A program made the translations under genes and the position numbers. DNA of 17,944 bases from Clostridiales bacterium (lineage in GTDB: Bacteria; Bacillota; Clostridia; Oscillospirales; Oscillospiraceae): the NCBI GenBank assembly GCA_004556205.1, contig SFIL01000020.1, positions 1-17,944 of the forward strand, read 5' to 3'. Below, piece by piece: positions 1-6,916 of the stretch. Numbering within the stretch: the stretch's first letter is position 1; the number at the start of each line of letters is the position of its first letter. The notes beneath the pieces were generated by a model, which saw only the letters and a list, made by a program, of their open reading frames with translations, was not told where the DNA came from and made no database searches.

Positions 1-85
1 GGAGCTCCTCAGAAATATTCTCTACATCCGTGATAATTACATCTTCCAAATTCAGAAGTTTTGCTGTATAATTCTGACTGAGCAT
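1..85 (-). CDS. 5' end of an ISL3-like transposase (partial)
   Basis: The first 28 codons of a minus-strand gene run off the left edge. It starts at the ATG at 85, behind an AAAGGAG ribosome binding site (94-100) spaced 8 nt away. The peptide begins MLSQNYTAKLLNLEDVIITD. An N-terminus of the form 'xxLLxLxDVxIxxVE' about ten residues in is typical, from memory, of ISL3-family transposases, which continue into a Cys4 zinc-binding helix-turn-helix region and a DDE domain. None of those later parts is in the window, so the family call rests on 28 residues only. A good sigma-A promoter lies directly upstream (122-150). If the call is right, the element's terminal inverted repeat should lie to the right of the start codon, roughly between 150 and 200, but its other end is outside the window and cannot be compared. 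Confidence 0.55.
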   Translation of the reverse strand, partial: MLSQNYTAKLLNLEDVIITDVENISEEL

Positions 86-121
86 AGAGATTTCTCCTTT
101 GTTGTGATTGGCGGTGCTTTT

Positions 122-150
122 ATAATAAAGGATTTTACCTCTATGCTCAA
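122..150 (-). promoter_or_regulatory. Sigma-A promoter for the transposase-like gene
   Basis: On the minus strand a -35 TTGAGC (145-150), a 17-nt spacer and a -10 TATTAT (122-127) precede the start codon at 85, with the ribosome binding site between them. The fit is four of six (-35) and five of six (-10) with ideal spacing. Confidence 0.55.
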
Positions 151-163
151 CCTTTGACTATAG

Positions 164-197
164 TGTTGGGGTCAGGCATCATTGCCTGACCCCAACA
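164..197. terminator. Perfect 15-bp hairpin, terminator-like or IS end
   Basis: Positions 164-178 are perfectly complementary to 183-197 around a TCAT loop. On the plus strand the stem is followed by TTTATTAT, giving a weak terminator shape. It sits between the transposase promoter and the VWA gene. It could insulate the chromosome from the mobile element, or one arm could be the terminal inverted repeat of the element. The sequence alone does not decide between these. Confidence 0.5.
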
Positions 198-221
198 TTT
201 ATTATAGAACCGTAAAACATG

Positions 222-250
222 ACGGGATGTCCCTGCTTGGGACATCCCGT
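222..250. terminator. Perfect 12-bp hairpin, terminator-like
   Basis: Positions 222-233 pair perfectly with 239-250 around a TGCTT loop. The stem is GC-rich. On the plus strand only TTT follows; on the minus strand the tail is CATGTTTTAC, so neither side has a strong U-run. It lies 24 nt after the hairpin at 164-197, giving two strong hairpins in tandem upstream of the VWA gene. Confidence 0.4.
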
Positions 251-285
251 TTGCGCTGCATGGAAAACTTGTATATCATTCCCAT

Positions 286-314
286 TTGTCGTTTTTTGGC
301 ATACGCTGTAATGA
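286..314 (+). promoter_or_regulatory. Weak candidate promoter for the VWA gene
   Basis: TTGTCG (286-291), a 17-nt spacer and TAATGA (309-314) stand just upstream of the ribosome binding site at 331-336. The -35 is acceptable and the -10 is poor. It is the best-spaced candidate I see between the hairpin at 222-250 and the start codon at 347. Confidence 0.2.
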
Positions 315-346
315 GCCGAGTAACGGTTCGGGAAGGAAGAAATGCG

Positions 347-1717
347 ATGGGCATTACCAATTCTGCAAAAGAGCTGAGCACCGACCGCATCGAATGCGGC
401 GGCTCCTTTCAAGTTACGCTGTCGGTGACGGCAGAGCCTGATATTCGCTCGCAGCCGACAGATATTGTGCTGATTCTTGACCGCTCGCGCAGTATGACAG
501 GCAATCCGCTGACAAGCCTCAAAAAAGGTGCAGACAAATTTATTGACATTATTGACGAGGCAACCGACGGTGCTGCGGACGGGCAGATCGGCGGCGGCAG
601 CCGTATTGGCATCGTCAGCTTTTCTACAACCGCGACACAGGACACCCAATTGATCACTTCGGTTCAGACGCTCAAAACGGCGGTAAACAGTCTTACTGCC
701 GACGGCTCGACGAATCACGAGGACGCGTTTGTCAAGGCTCTGGCGCTGTTTGATCCTGCTTCCTCCAACGCAAAGGTTATGGTCATGTTTACCGACGGTG
801 TTACCACAGCGGGAGGACCGCCTGCGCCCGTTGCGGAAGCGGCGAAGGCACAGGGCGTTACCATCTATGTCATCGGGCTTTTGGGCAACGGCGGTATCGA
901 CGAGAATGCGCTGCGGCAGTGGGCGACATCTCCCGACTACGTTGCAATCGCGCCCGACGACGAGGCACTGGAGAAACTGTTTGAGGACTTGGCGCACAAC
1001 ATTGCGAAGCCGGGCGCGACCAACATTGTCATTGTTGAGAAAGTCAATCCCTGCTTCCACATCACGTCGTTTAGCAAGCCGACAGTGGGTACTGCAACTC
1101 TTGTTGATGATACAACTCTGCGCTGGACGATCGAAAAGCTCGGCGTGCGTCACAGCGAATCTGCCGCATTGACATTCACGGTGCAGCACAACGGGGTTTG
1201 CTCCGGCACCTTGGCGGTCAACGATGAGATCACCTATACGGACGATGAGCACAACGAGGTTGAATTTGACTCACCGACAATCGAGGTCGAGTGCGGCAGT
1301 GATGTATTCCCCGAGGAGTGCCCGGAGCCTGTGGAAATCACCATCGGCGGCTGTGAGGACGCTGTGGAGTTCGATGCAGGGGAGCTGGAGCTTGAATCCT
1401 TGGGGCGTATTCTCCAGCTTGATGTAACAATCAAGAATGTGTGTCCGCATCGCCGCGTTGCCTTGGCAGTAATCGTCACGGAGCTTGACAACAAGGAAAA
1501 TGAGTTTAAGCGCGGACTGAAAACTGTGGTCGTTCCCGCGCATAATCATCCGACCTGCCGTGATGTGAAGGTGCGCTGCATCAAGTTTGTCCTGCCTGAA
1601 GCGCTGGACGTTTCCGGAACGACGGATTCCATCTGCAATAAACGGAAATTCAACGCAAGATTTATCGCGCACTATATTGACAATGATTTCAGCTGCTGCC
1701 CGCAGCACAGCGTATAA
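347..1717 (+). CDS. VWA-domain protein with cysteine-rich C-terminus
   Basis: A 456-residue protein. The chosen start is the ATG at 347, because GGAAGG (331-336) lies 10 nt before it; the open frame extends upstream to 182, but through two hairpins with no ribosome binding site. Residues ~38-220 form a von Willebrand A domain: hydrophobic strand VLILD, metal-site motif DRSRS (D45, S47, S49), the GSTNHEDA threonine loop and the MFTDGV aspartate are all present, so metal-dependent ligand binding is plausible. Residues ~230-340 look like a beta-sandwich repeat of the DUF11-like sort. The last ~110 residues form a separate domain with several Cys (NVCPHR, PTCRDV, VRCIKF, SICN, SCCPQ); the protein has 12 Cys in all. 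There is no signal peptide, membrane segment or sortase motif, so surface anchoring is not supported. A spore-coat or cytosolic role is possible but is only inference. The gene stands alone, convergent with the liv operon. Function unknown. Confidence 0.85.
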   Translation: MGITNSAKELSTDRIECGGSFQVTLSVTAEPDIRSQPTDIVLILDRSRSMTGNPLTSLKKGADKFIDIIDEATDGAADGQIGGGSRIGIVSFSTTATQDTQLITSVQTLKTAVNSLTADGSTNHEDAFVKALALFDPASSNAKVMVMFTDGVTTAGGPPAPVAEAAKAQGVTIYVIGLLGNGGIDENALRQWATSPDYVAIAPDDEALEKLFEDLAHNIAKPGATNIVIVEKVNPCFHITSFSKPTVGTATLVDDTTLRWTIEKLGVRHSESAALTFTVQHNGVCSGTLAVNDEITYTDDEHNEVEFDSPTIEVECGSDVFPEECPEPVEITIGGCEDAVEFDAGELELESLGRILQLDVTIKNVCPHRRVALAVIVTELDNKENEFKRGLKTVVVPAHNHPTCRDVKVRCIKFVLPEALDVSGTTDSICNKRKFNARFIAHYIDNDFSCCPQHSV

Positions 1718-1731
1718 CGTAGAAGGAGAGC

Positions 1732-1759
1732 GCGCCCGATTCCGTTGGGAATCAGGCGC
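1732..1759. terminator. Hairpin between convergent VWA gene and livF
   Basis: A 12-bp stem (1732-1743 with 1748-1759) closes a 4-nt loop. On the plus strand it has one C/A mismatch; on the minus strand that position is a G-U wobble, so the hairpin is best in liv operon RNA. The minus-strand tail is pyrimidine-rich (CTCTCCTTCT) and not a clean U-run. It probably ends the liv transcript and may also act on the VWA transcript. Confidence 0.5.
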
Positions 1760-1795
1760 ATACTTATGCCGTTTGACTTTCAAGCGCTTACGGAA

Positions 1796-2497
1796 TCATC
1801 CTCCGAGGTAGGCTTTTTTCACCAGCTCGCTTTCTGCAAGCTCTGCGCCTGTGCCGGAGAGAGTGATCTTTCCCGTTTCGAGAACATAAGCGCGGTCGGC
1901 AATGTCGAGCGCCATACCTGCGTTCTGCTCAACGAGAAGAATGGTCGTTCCTGCTTTCCTCAGCTCACGAATGATGTCAAAGATCTGTTCAACCAAGATC
2001 GGCGCAAGACCCATGGAAGGCTCATCCAGCATCAGCAGCTTCGGCGAAATCATCATCGCTCTGCCCATCGCGAGCATCTGCTGCTCGCCGCCGGAGAGCG
2101 TACCGCCGATCTGCTTGCGGCGTTCCTTCAGGCGCGGAAAGTGCTGAAAGACATTGTCCAGCGCTTCGGACAGATCGCCCTTTCGCGTAAAAGCGCCCAT
2201 TTCCAGATTCTCCTGCACCGTCATTTGCAGGAAAATATGTCTGCCCTCCGGCACATGGGCGAGCCCCAGTGAGACGAGTTTGTGCGCGACCGTGTGGGTG
2301 ATGTCCTTGCCTAAAAACTCAATGCTTCCGCTCTTTGGGTGCATCAGACCGGAGACGGTCTTCAGTGTTGTGGATTTACCGGCACCGTTTGCGCCGATCA
2401 GTGCGACTGTCTCACCCTCGTCGACCTCAAAGGAGATGCCCTTAATTGCATGGATTGCGCCGTAGTAGACATGGATGTTATCAACCTTCAGCAGCAT
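1796..2497 (-). CDS. livF: Branched-chain amino acid ABC transporter ATPase LivF
   Basis: A 233-residue cytoplasmic ATPase, one of the two nucleotide-binding subunits of a hydrophobic amino acid (HAAT family) importer. Visible motifs: Walker A GANGAGKST, signature LSGGEQQM, Walker B LLMLDEPSMGLAP, and the VEQNAG switch region typical of LivF, which has Gln-Asn where most ABC proteins have His. The ATG at 2497 is chosen because GGAG (2507-2510) sits 9 nt upstream and the family N-terminus (MLxVxxIxxxYG) begins there; the open frame extends further without support. It overlaps the end of livG by 17 nt, so it is probably translationally coupled. Last gene of the operon. LivF over other ABC ATPases is favoured by sequence and by gene order. 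Confidence 0.95.
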   Translation of the reverse strand: MLLKVDNIHVYYGAIHAIKGISFEVDEGETVALIGANGAGKSTTLKTVSGLMHPKSGSIEFLGKDITHTVAHKLVSLGLAHVPEGRHIFLQMTVQENLEMGAFTRKGDLSEALDNVFQHFPRLKERRKQIGGTLSGGEQQMLAMGRAMMISPKLLMLDEPSMGLAPILVEQIFDIIRELRKAGTTILLVEQNAGMALDIADRAYVLETGKITLSGTGAELAESELVKKAYLGG

Positions 2498-3344
2498 GAT
2501 TGGCAGCTCCTTTCTTTCCGAGATACGCTTCGATGACAACAGGGTTGTCACAGATCTGCTCAGGTGTTCCCTTTGCGATGATCTTGCCGTAGTTGACAAC
2601 GGCAATACCTTCGCACACACCCATGACCAAATTCATATCGTGCTCGATCAGCATGACGGCAATTTGGAAGGTGTCGCGGATGCGGATGATATGCTCCATC
2701 AGCTCCGCAGTCTCGGAGGGATTCATGCCTGCGGCAGGCTCATCGAGCAGGAGAATAGCAGGGTCGGTTGCGAGCGCACGGACAATTTCCAATCTGCGTT
2801 GTGCGCCGTAGGGGAGGGAATCCGCACGGTACTGTGCCATGTCCGCCATGCCCATGAAGTCAAGCAGCTCCAAGCATTTTTCACGCGCCTTCTTCTCAGC
2901 TTTGTAGTAACCGGGGGTGTGGAGCAGCGAGCTTGCGAAGGAGCATTTGATGCTGTTGTGCAGGCCGACCTTTACATTGTCGATGACGGACATTCCGCCG
3001 AACAGGCGGATATTCTGGAAGGTTCGCGCAATCCCGAGACGGTTGACCTGCGCGGTAGTCATGCCCTTTGTGTCAACACCGCGCAGAAGGATCGAGCCGC
3101 GCGTCGGTTGGTAGACGTTGGTTAAGAGGTTAAAAATGGTGGTTTTTCCCGCGCCGTTCGGTCCGATCAAGCCCGCGATTTCGGTCGGACCGATGGCGAG
3201 TGTGAAGGAATCGACAGCAGTCAGACCGCCGAAGTCGATGCCGAGGTTACGGATGTCAAGAACGGGCTGCTTGCCGATATCGCGTTCGGGGATGATGACG
3301 TCGGTCGGCAGGGGAACCATTTTTGTCTGCGGTTTATGACTCAT
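2481..3344 (-). CDS. livG: Branched-chain amino acid ABC transporter ATPase LivG
   Basis: A 287-residue ATPase that pairs with LivF to drive the LivH-LivM channel. Motifs: Walker A GPNGAGKTT, the LivG-type Q-loop region ARTFQNIRLF, signature LPYGAQRRLEI, Walker B LLLDEPAAGMNP with the 'AAGMNP' variant characteristic of LivG, and switch His in LIEHDM. The first ~25 residues (before LDIRNLGIDFGG) form a longer, proline-rich N-terminal extension. The start at 3344 is set by AAAGGAGG 7 nt upstream (3352-3358). The ATG overlaps the livM stop codon as ATGA, so translation is very likely coupled. Confidence 0.96.
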   Translation of the reverse strand: MSHKPQTKMVPLPTDVIIPERDIGKQPVLDIRNLGIDFGGLTAVDSFTLAIGPTEIAGLIGPNGAGKTTIFNLLTNVYQPTRGSILLRGVDTKGMTTAQVNRLGIARTFQNIRLFGGMSVIDNVKVGLHNSIKCSFASSLLHTPGYYKAEKKAREKCLELLDFMGMADMAQYRADSLPYGAQRRLEIVRALATDPAILLLDEPAAGMNPSETAELMEHIIRIRDTFQIAVMLIEHDMNLVMGVCEGIAVVNYGKIIAKGTPEQICDNPVVIEAYLGKKGAANHAAEG

Positions 3345-4393
3345 TTTGACGCCTCCTTTCGGGAGAAGACGCGGTGGATCTTCTGCGAGCAGGTAAGCTT
3401 AAACTGCTTAAAGCGTGCGTCGGCGTTGAGAAGCATCATGAGAATCAGAACAACCGCGTAAATCAGCATGCGATAGTCGTCAAAGCCGCGCAGCAGCTCG
3501 GGCAGGACGGTGAGAAGGGCAGCAGCAATAATGGAACCGCGCAGATTGCCCATGCCGCCAAGGACAACCATGACAAGCACGCTGATAGAGGTGTTGAAGT
3601 TGAACTTCTTCGCCTCCACGGTGGAGTAATTCATGGCGAAGAGAACGCCCGCCATACCTGCGAGGATCGCGGAGGTCACAAACGCTTTCATCTTATAGGT
3701 CGTCAGATTCAAGCCGACGGATTCGGCCGCAATGGGATTGTCACGGATTGCCTTGATTGCACGCCCCTCTTTGCTATGGACGATATTCATAATCACAATC
3801 AGGGCGAAAAAGACCAACCCGATGCCCAAACCGAAGGTGGAGAGCCTCGCGGGAACGCTTGCGCCTTGCGGGCCTGCAATGATAAAATTACCGGAAAGAT
3901 CCGCCGAGCCGAACATGGAAAAATGCAGCGCTCCGCCATCCATTTCGACATAGAGACATTCCAAAATATTGCGGATGATCTCACCGAAGGCGAGCGTGAC
4001 GATGGCAAGATAGTCACCACGCAGGCGCAGAACCGGAATGCCGATCAAAAAGCCCGTAATTCCCGCCATAATGCCGCCAATCAGCATGGCAACGATCATA
4101 AGAAGAATGGGGGAAGTGATATATTGCTGAAAAAATGCAACTGCAATCACACCGGTGAAGGCGCCGACGCTCATAAAGCCGGCGTGACCGAGGCTCAACT
4201 CACCCAAGATTCCGACAGTGAGGTTGAGCGAGAGCGCCATGACGATATATACGCAGATGGGGATAAGCTGTCCGGTGAAGCTGCGCTTGAGCACGCCGCC
4301 CTCTTTGAGTACGGTGATAACGGCAAAGGCAATCACCAGCATCAGAAGGGTAATGAGATTTTGCCGCGAGGTTTTTGACTTCCATAGACGCAT
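3341..4393 (-). CDS. livM: Branched-chain amino acid permease LivM
   Basis: A 350-residue polytopic membrane permease. It shows the LivM core: a long run of hydrophobic segments with PVLRLRGDYLAIVTLAFGEI (residues ~115-145), the permease family's main motif, followed by RAIRDNPIAAESVGLN, the loop thought to contact the ATPase. I start it at the ATG at 4393, preceded by GAGGTG 7 nt upstream; an in-frame GTG four codons earlier (VIEM) lacks a good ribosome binding site. The livH stop is only 10 nt upstream and lies inside the livM ribosome binding site. LivM ends in a basic cytoplasmic tail. Confidence 0.95.
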   Translation of the reverse strand: MRLWKSKTSRQNLITLLMLVIAFAVITVLKEGGVLKRSFTGQLIPICVYIVMALSLNLTVGILGELSLGHAGFMSVGAFTGVIAVAFFQQYITSPILLMIVAMLIGGIMAGITGFLIGIPVLRLRGDYLAIVTLAFGEIIRNILECLYVEMDGGALHFSMFGSADLSGNFIIAGPQGASVPARLSTFGLGIGLVFFALIVIMNIVHSKEGRAIKAIRDNPIAAESVGLNLTTYKMKAFVTSAILAGMAGVLFAMNYSTVEAKKFNFNTSISVLVMVVLGGMGNLRGSIIAAALLTVLPELLRGFDDYRMLIYAVVLILMMLLNADARFKQFKLTCSQKIHRVFSRKEASK

Positions 4394-4403
4394 CTCAATC
4401 ACC

Positions 4404-5285
4404 TCAAACTTTCTCGTTGATCTTCTTGCCAAGTAAGCCGTTTGGCTTCACAAGAAGGATAATAATCAGAACGGCGAAGACAATGGCGTTGCCAAGCTCC
4501 TGACTGATGTATGCTCTGCCGAAAATTTCGATGATTCCGAGAATCAGACCGCCAATCAGGGTGCCAGGAATGGAACCGATGCCGCCGAGAACAGCAGCGG
4601 TAAAGGCCTTGATGCCGGGAATCGAGCCGACTGTCGGATTCAGAACGGGGTATGTCGAGCAGTAAAGCACGCCTGCCACCGCTGCCAATGCGGAGCCGAT
4701 GGCAAAGGTGACTGCGATCGTGCGGTTGGCGCTGATACCCATCAACTCAGCGGCGTCGCGATTTTCGGACACGGCGCGCATCGCTTTGCCTGTTTTCGTT
4801 TTACCCGTGAACAATGTAAGCCCGATCATAATCACAATACAGGTCAGAACGCTGACCAGCATCTCTCCCGTGATTGTCAGATCACCGCCGAACAGACGCA
4901 GGGGAGGAAAGCTCACGATGGAAGGATAAACCTTCGTATTTGACGTCCAGATCAGAAGCGCGGCGTTTTGCAGCAGATAACTCACGCCGATGGCGGTAAT
5001 TAATACGGCAAGAGAAGCAGACGCCCGAAGGGGACGGTAAGCCAGCCGCTCGATGACAATACCGAGGATGGTGCAGACCGCCATTGCGATGACAAGCGCC
5101 AGCAGCGGCGGGATGCCGAGTGAGGTAATGCTGACGAAGGAGACGTATGCGCCGACCATGATGACGTCGCCGTGTGCGAAATTCAACATCTTGGCAATTC
5201 CGTAAACCATTGTATAGCCGAGGGCGATAATGGCGTAGATGCTGCCAAGGCTGAGACCGTTGATAAAATTCGATAAAAATGCCAT
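4404..5285 (-). CDS. livH: Branched-chain amino acid permease LivH
   Basis: A 293-residue permease, partner of LivM. The N-terminus FINGLSLGSIYAIIALGYTM and the following MLNFAHGDVIMVGAY are diagnostic for LivH. Later segments include RAVSENRDAAELMGI (ATPase-contact loop) and AVLGGIGSIPGTLIGG. I choose the ATG at 5285 (MAFLSNFING), with AGGAGG (5293-5298) 7 nt upstream; the frame continues 12 codons further without a ribosome binding site. It is separated from livK by 92 nt containing a long perfect palindrome, which suggests that expression of livK is tuned separately from the membrane and ATPase genes. Confidence 0.95.
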   Translation of the reverse strand: MAFLSNFINGLSLGSIYAIIALGYTMVYGIAKMLNFAHGDVIMVGAYVSFVSITSLGIPPLLALVIAMAVCTILGIVIERLAYRPLRASASLAVLITAIGVSYLLQNAALLIWTSNTKVYPSIVSFPPLRLFGGDLTITGEMLVSVLTCIVIMIGLTLFTGKTKTGKAMRAVSENRDAAELMGISANRTIAVTFAIGSALAAVAGVLYCSTYPVLNPTVGSIPGIKAFTAAVLGGIGSIPGTLIGGLILGIIEIFGRAYISQELGNAIVFAVLIIILLVKPNGLLGKKINEKV

Positions 5286-5333
5286 GAAATAGCCTCCTGC
5301 TTTTTTAATGACAGAGGTCATTTTGCGACCGCG

Positions 5334-5359
5334 CCCCTCGCGGAAGCTTCCGCGAGGGG
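5334..5359. promoter_or_regulatory. Perfect 26-bp palindrome between livK and livH
   Basis: Thirteen bases on each side match with no loop bases; the arms are CCCCTCGCGGAAG and its complement. In liv operon RNA it would give a very stable stem just after the livK stop. No T-run follows on the minus strand, so it is not a classical terminator. The likely role, by analogy with intercistronic stems after other binding-protein genes, is to protect the livK 3' end or to limit read-through, so that more LivK than permease is made. Confidence 0.6.
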
Positions 5360-5377
5360 ACGTGAGTATTGAAAGGA

Positions 5378-6520
5378 TCAGCCGGCGCTTACATACACGC
5401 CGTCCTTGATGACGACAGCGGCAGGCGCCTTGTCAACCTGTCCGGCGGACCATGTCATGTTCTGACCGGTCAGACCGCTGAAACTCATGGTATTGAACTG
5501 CTTGCACATGGCGTCGCAGATGTCCTCGGTCGAGGCATCTGTGCCGAGACCGGTTGCCGTGAATGCCTGATAGACCGCATATATGCAGTCATAGGCATCG
5601 GCGGCAAACTGATTCGGAACCTCACCGTAGGCGGTCTGATAGCTGCTGACAAACGACTGCGTCGCTTCATCGGCTGCATCCGCCGCGAATGGGGTCAGGA
5701 GCATGACGCCCTCCGCCAGAGCGGTATTGAAGCCCTCCAGCGTTAAGATGCCGTCCATACCGTCCACGCCGAAGAAGGTCGGCGTATAGCCGATGGAGTT
5801 GGCGTAGTTGAGAATCAGGGACGCGGGGGTGTAATAGATGGGAAGGAACACCAGATCCGCGCCGGCGTTCTTTGCGTCGGAAACCTGCACGGAGAAGTCG
5901 GAGGTGTCCTCGGTACAGGTGCTGACGGAGACAATGTTCAGACCGAGGGTCTTTGCTTCGGATTCAAAGGTCTGATAAATACCGCTGGAATAGACGCTGC
6001 CGTTGTCATAGATGACGGCGATCTTTGCATCAGCCATATTGTCGGCAATGTATTTCGCGGAGGCTTTGCCTTGGTTCGGATCTGTGAAGCAGATCTGATA
6101 GACATTGTCCTTGCCGGAGGGAACCTCAGCGGAAGAGGCGGAGGGAGTCAGCGTGAAGACGCGGTCGGCATAAGCCTCGGCAGAGACAGCGACACAGGGA
6201 GTGGTGGTGACGGTGCCGACAAGAATCTGCATACCCCAGTCCATCAGGTTGTTGTACGCGTTGACAGACTTCTCTGCATCGTTCTCATCGTCCTGCGCGT
6301 TGAACTCGATCTGAAGACCGCCCTTGGCGTTGATCTCCTTAACGGCGATCTCAGCGCCGCGCTTTGCAGCATTGCCGTAAACCGCAGCGCCGCCGGTCAG
6401 CGGGCCGATAAAGCCGATCTTCAATGCTTCGCTGCCTGAAGCGTCTTTCTCAGAGCTACAGCCTGCAAACAGGCAGACGAGCATAATCAGTGCTAAAGCG
6501 ATGGATACTACTTTTTTCAT
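5378..6520 (-). CDS. livK: Branched-chain amino acid-binding lipoprotein LivK
   Basis: A 380-residue extracellular solute-binding lipoprotein of the type I periplasmic-binding fold. The N-terminus MKKVVSIALALIMLVCLFAG is followed by Cys21, a signal peptide with a lipobox, then a Ser/Gly/Asp linker. The mature part begins LKIGFIGPLTGGAAVYG, the family's ligand-loop motif, and continues with GAEIAVKEINAKGG, hinge regions and FFGVDGMDG. The start at 6520 has AAAGGAG 8 nt upstream (6529-6535). The ligand cannot be read from sequence; leucine/isoleucine/valine is the default for a complete livKHMGF operon, but related proteins bind other amino acids or short amides. It is the first gene of the operon after a leader containing a short ORF. 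Confidence 0.94.
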   Translation of the reverse strand: MKKVVSIALALIMLVCLFAGCSSEKDASGSEALKIGFIGPLTGGAAVYGNAAKRGAEIAVKEINAKGGLQIEFNAQDDENDAEKSVNAYNNLMDWGMQILVGTVTTTPCVAVSAEAYADRVFTLTPSASSAEVPSGKDNVYQICFTDPNQGKASAKYIADNMADAKIAVIYDNGSVYSSGIYQTFESEAKTLGLNIVSVSTCTEDTSDFSVQVSDAKNAGADLVFLPIYYTPASLILNYANSIGYTPTFFGVDGMDGILTLEGFNTALAEGVMLLTPFAADAADEATQSFVSSYQTAYGEVPNQFAADAYDCIYAVYQAFTATGLGTDASTEDICDAMCKQFNTMSFSGLTGQNMTWSAGQVDKAPAAVVIKDGVYVSAG

Positions 6521-6559
6521 TTTCCTTTCTCCTTTCAGATATAAGCGATCAATACAAGA

Positions 6560-6587
6560 ACCGGCTTCGTCGAAGGACGAGGCCGGT
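6560..6587 (-). promoter_or_regulatory. Attenuator-like hairpin in the liv operon leader
   Basis: On the minus strand ACCGGC-C-TCGTC pairs with GACGA-A-GCCGGT around a CTTC loop (11 bp plus one C/A mismatch), followed by TTCTTGTATT. The U-run is imperfect, so it would be a weak intrinsic terminator. It lies between the leader ORF stop (6632) and the livK ribosome binding site. An 8-nt segment at 6620-6627 is fully complementary to 6568-6575 inside this hairpin, so two mutually exclusive folds are possible. Confidence 0.4.
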
Positions 6588-6631
6588 AAAAGTATTACAC
6601 GGTTACAAGCTTCGCGTGACTTCGACGTTAT

Positions 6632-6790
6632 TCAGCCCGATAATGCAAGCGGAAACAGTCCAATAAGCAAAATGATGGATACCACCGAAATGGCATCCAT
6701 CAGAAGCTCGCGGAAAGACATAGCAAAGCAAGCGTCGCAGAAGGACGCGGTATGAGACATCATATTCTGCTTTGCACGATTGTACTGCAT
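6632..6790 (-). CDS. 52-residue leader ORF / small membrane protein
   Basis: A short ORF with strong translation signals: AAGGAG (6799-6804) 8 nt before the ATG at 6790, and a good promoter ~40 nt further up. The peptide starts MQYNRAKQNMMSHTASFCDA and ends AISVVSIILLIGLFPLALSG. Eleven of the last 20 codons are Ile, Val or Leu. Two readings fit. It may be a leader peptide whose translation senses charged Ile/Val/Leu tRNA and controls the downstream hairpin of the liv operon. Or it may be a small single-span membrane protein (segment ~33-50), with a basic N-terminus and two Cys, co-transcribed with the importer. It matches no family I know. The position, sharing the only clear promoter of livK, links it to BCAA uptake either way. 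Confidence 0.6.
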   Translation of the reverse strand: MQYNRAKQNMMSHTASFCDACFAMSFRELLMDAISVVSIILLIGLFPLALSG

Positions 6791-6829
6791 GACCGCGGCT
6801 CCTTCCAAACAAGTTGTAAATTTTTATTA

Positions 6830-6858
6830 ACTATATCGTTTTAAACCATAAAAGTCAA
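6830..6858 (-). promoter_or_regulatory. Sigma-A promoter of the liv operon
   Basis: TTGACT (-35, 6853-6858), a 17-nt spacer and TATAGT (-10, 6830-6835) on the minus strand. Five of six bases match at -35 and five of six at -10. The expected transcript start is near 6823, giving a leader of about 300 nt before livK. I find no comparable promoter between the leader ORF and livK. Confidence 0.75.
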
Positions 6859-6867
6859 TCGTTGGAA

Positions 6868-6886
6868 TATACAAAATATTTGTATA
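6868..6886. promoter_or_regulatory. AT-rich palindrome upstream of the liv promoter
   Basis: TATACAAA-ATA-TTTGTATA: 8 perfect base pairs around a 3-nt centre, ending 9 nt before the -35 box. It could be an operator for a dimeric regulator, an UP-like element, or a weak 3'-end hairpin for degV, which stops at 6917. It does not match the CodY consensus well. Confidence 0.3.
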
Positions 6887-6916
6887 ATAATGCGGATTGC
6901 TGTGCAATTTCGACAA

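Noticed and set aside
179..1252. Long minus-strand open frame (357 codons) opposite the VWA gene
   Set aside because: Arg/Cys-rich composition with no recognisable domain, and the plus strand encodes a clear VWA domain; it is a shadow frame.
3374..4378. Plus-strand open frame (334 codons) opposite livM
   Set aside because: His/Asn/Asp-rich, no domain, and antisense to an unmistakable permease.
5334..5359. Palindrome after livK as an intrinsic terminator
   Set aside because: No U-run follows on the minus strand and the downstream liv genes clearly belong to the same operon.
6868..6886. CodY box upstream of the liv promoter
   Set aside because: The palindrome differs from the CodY consensus at several key positions, so I list it only as an unassigned palindrome.
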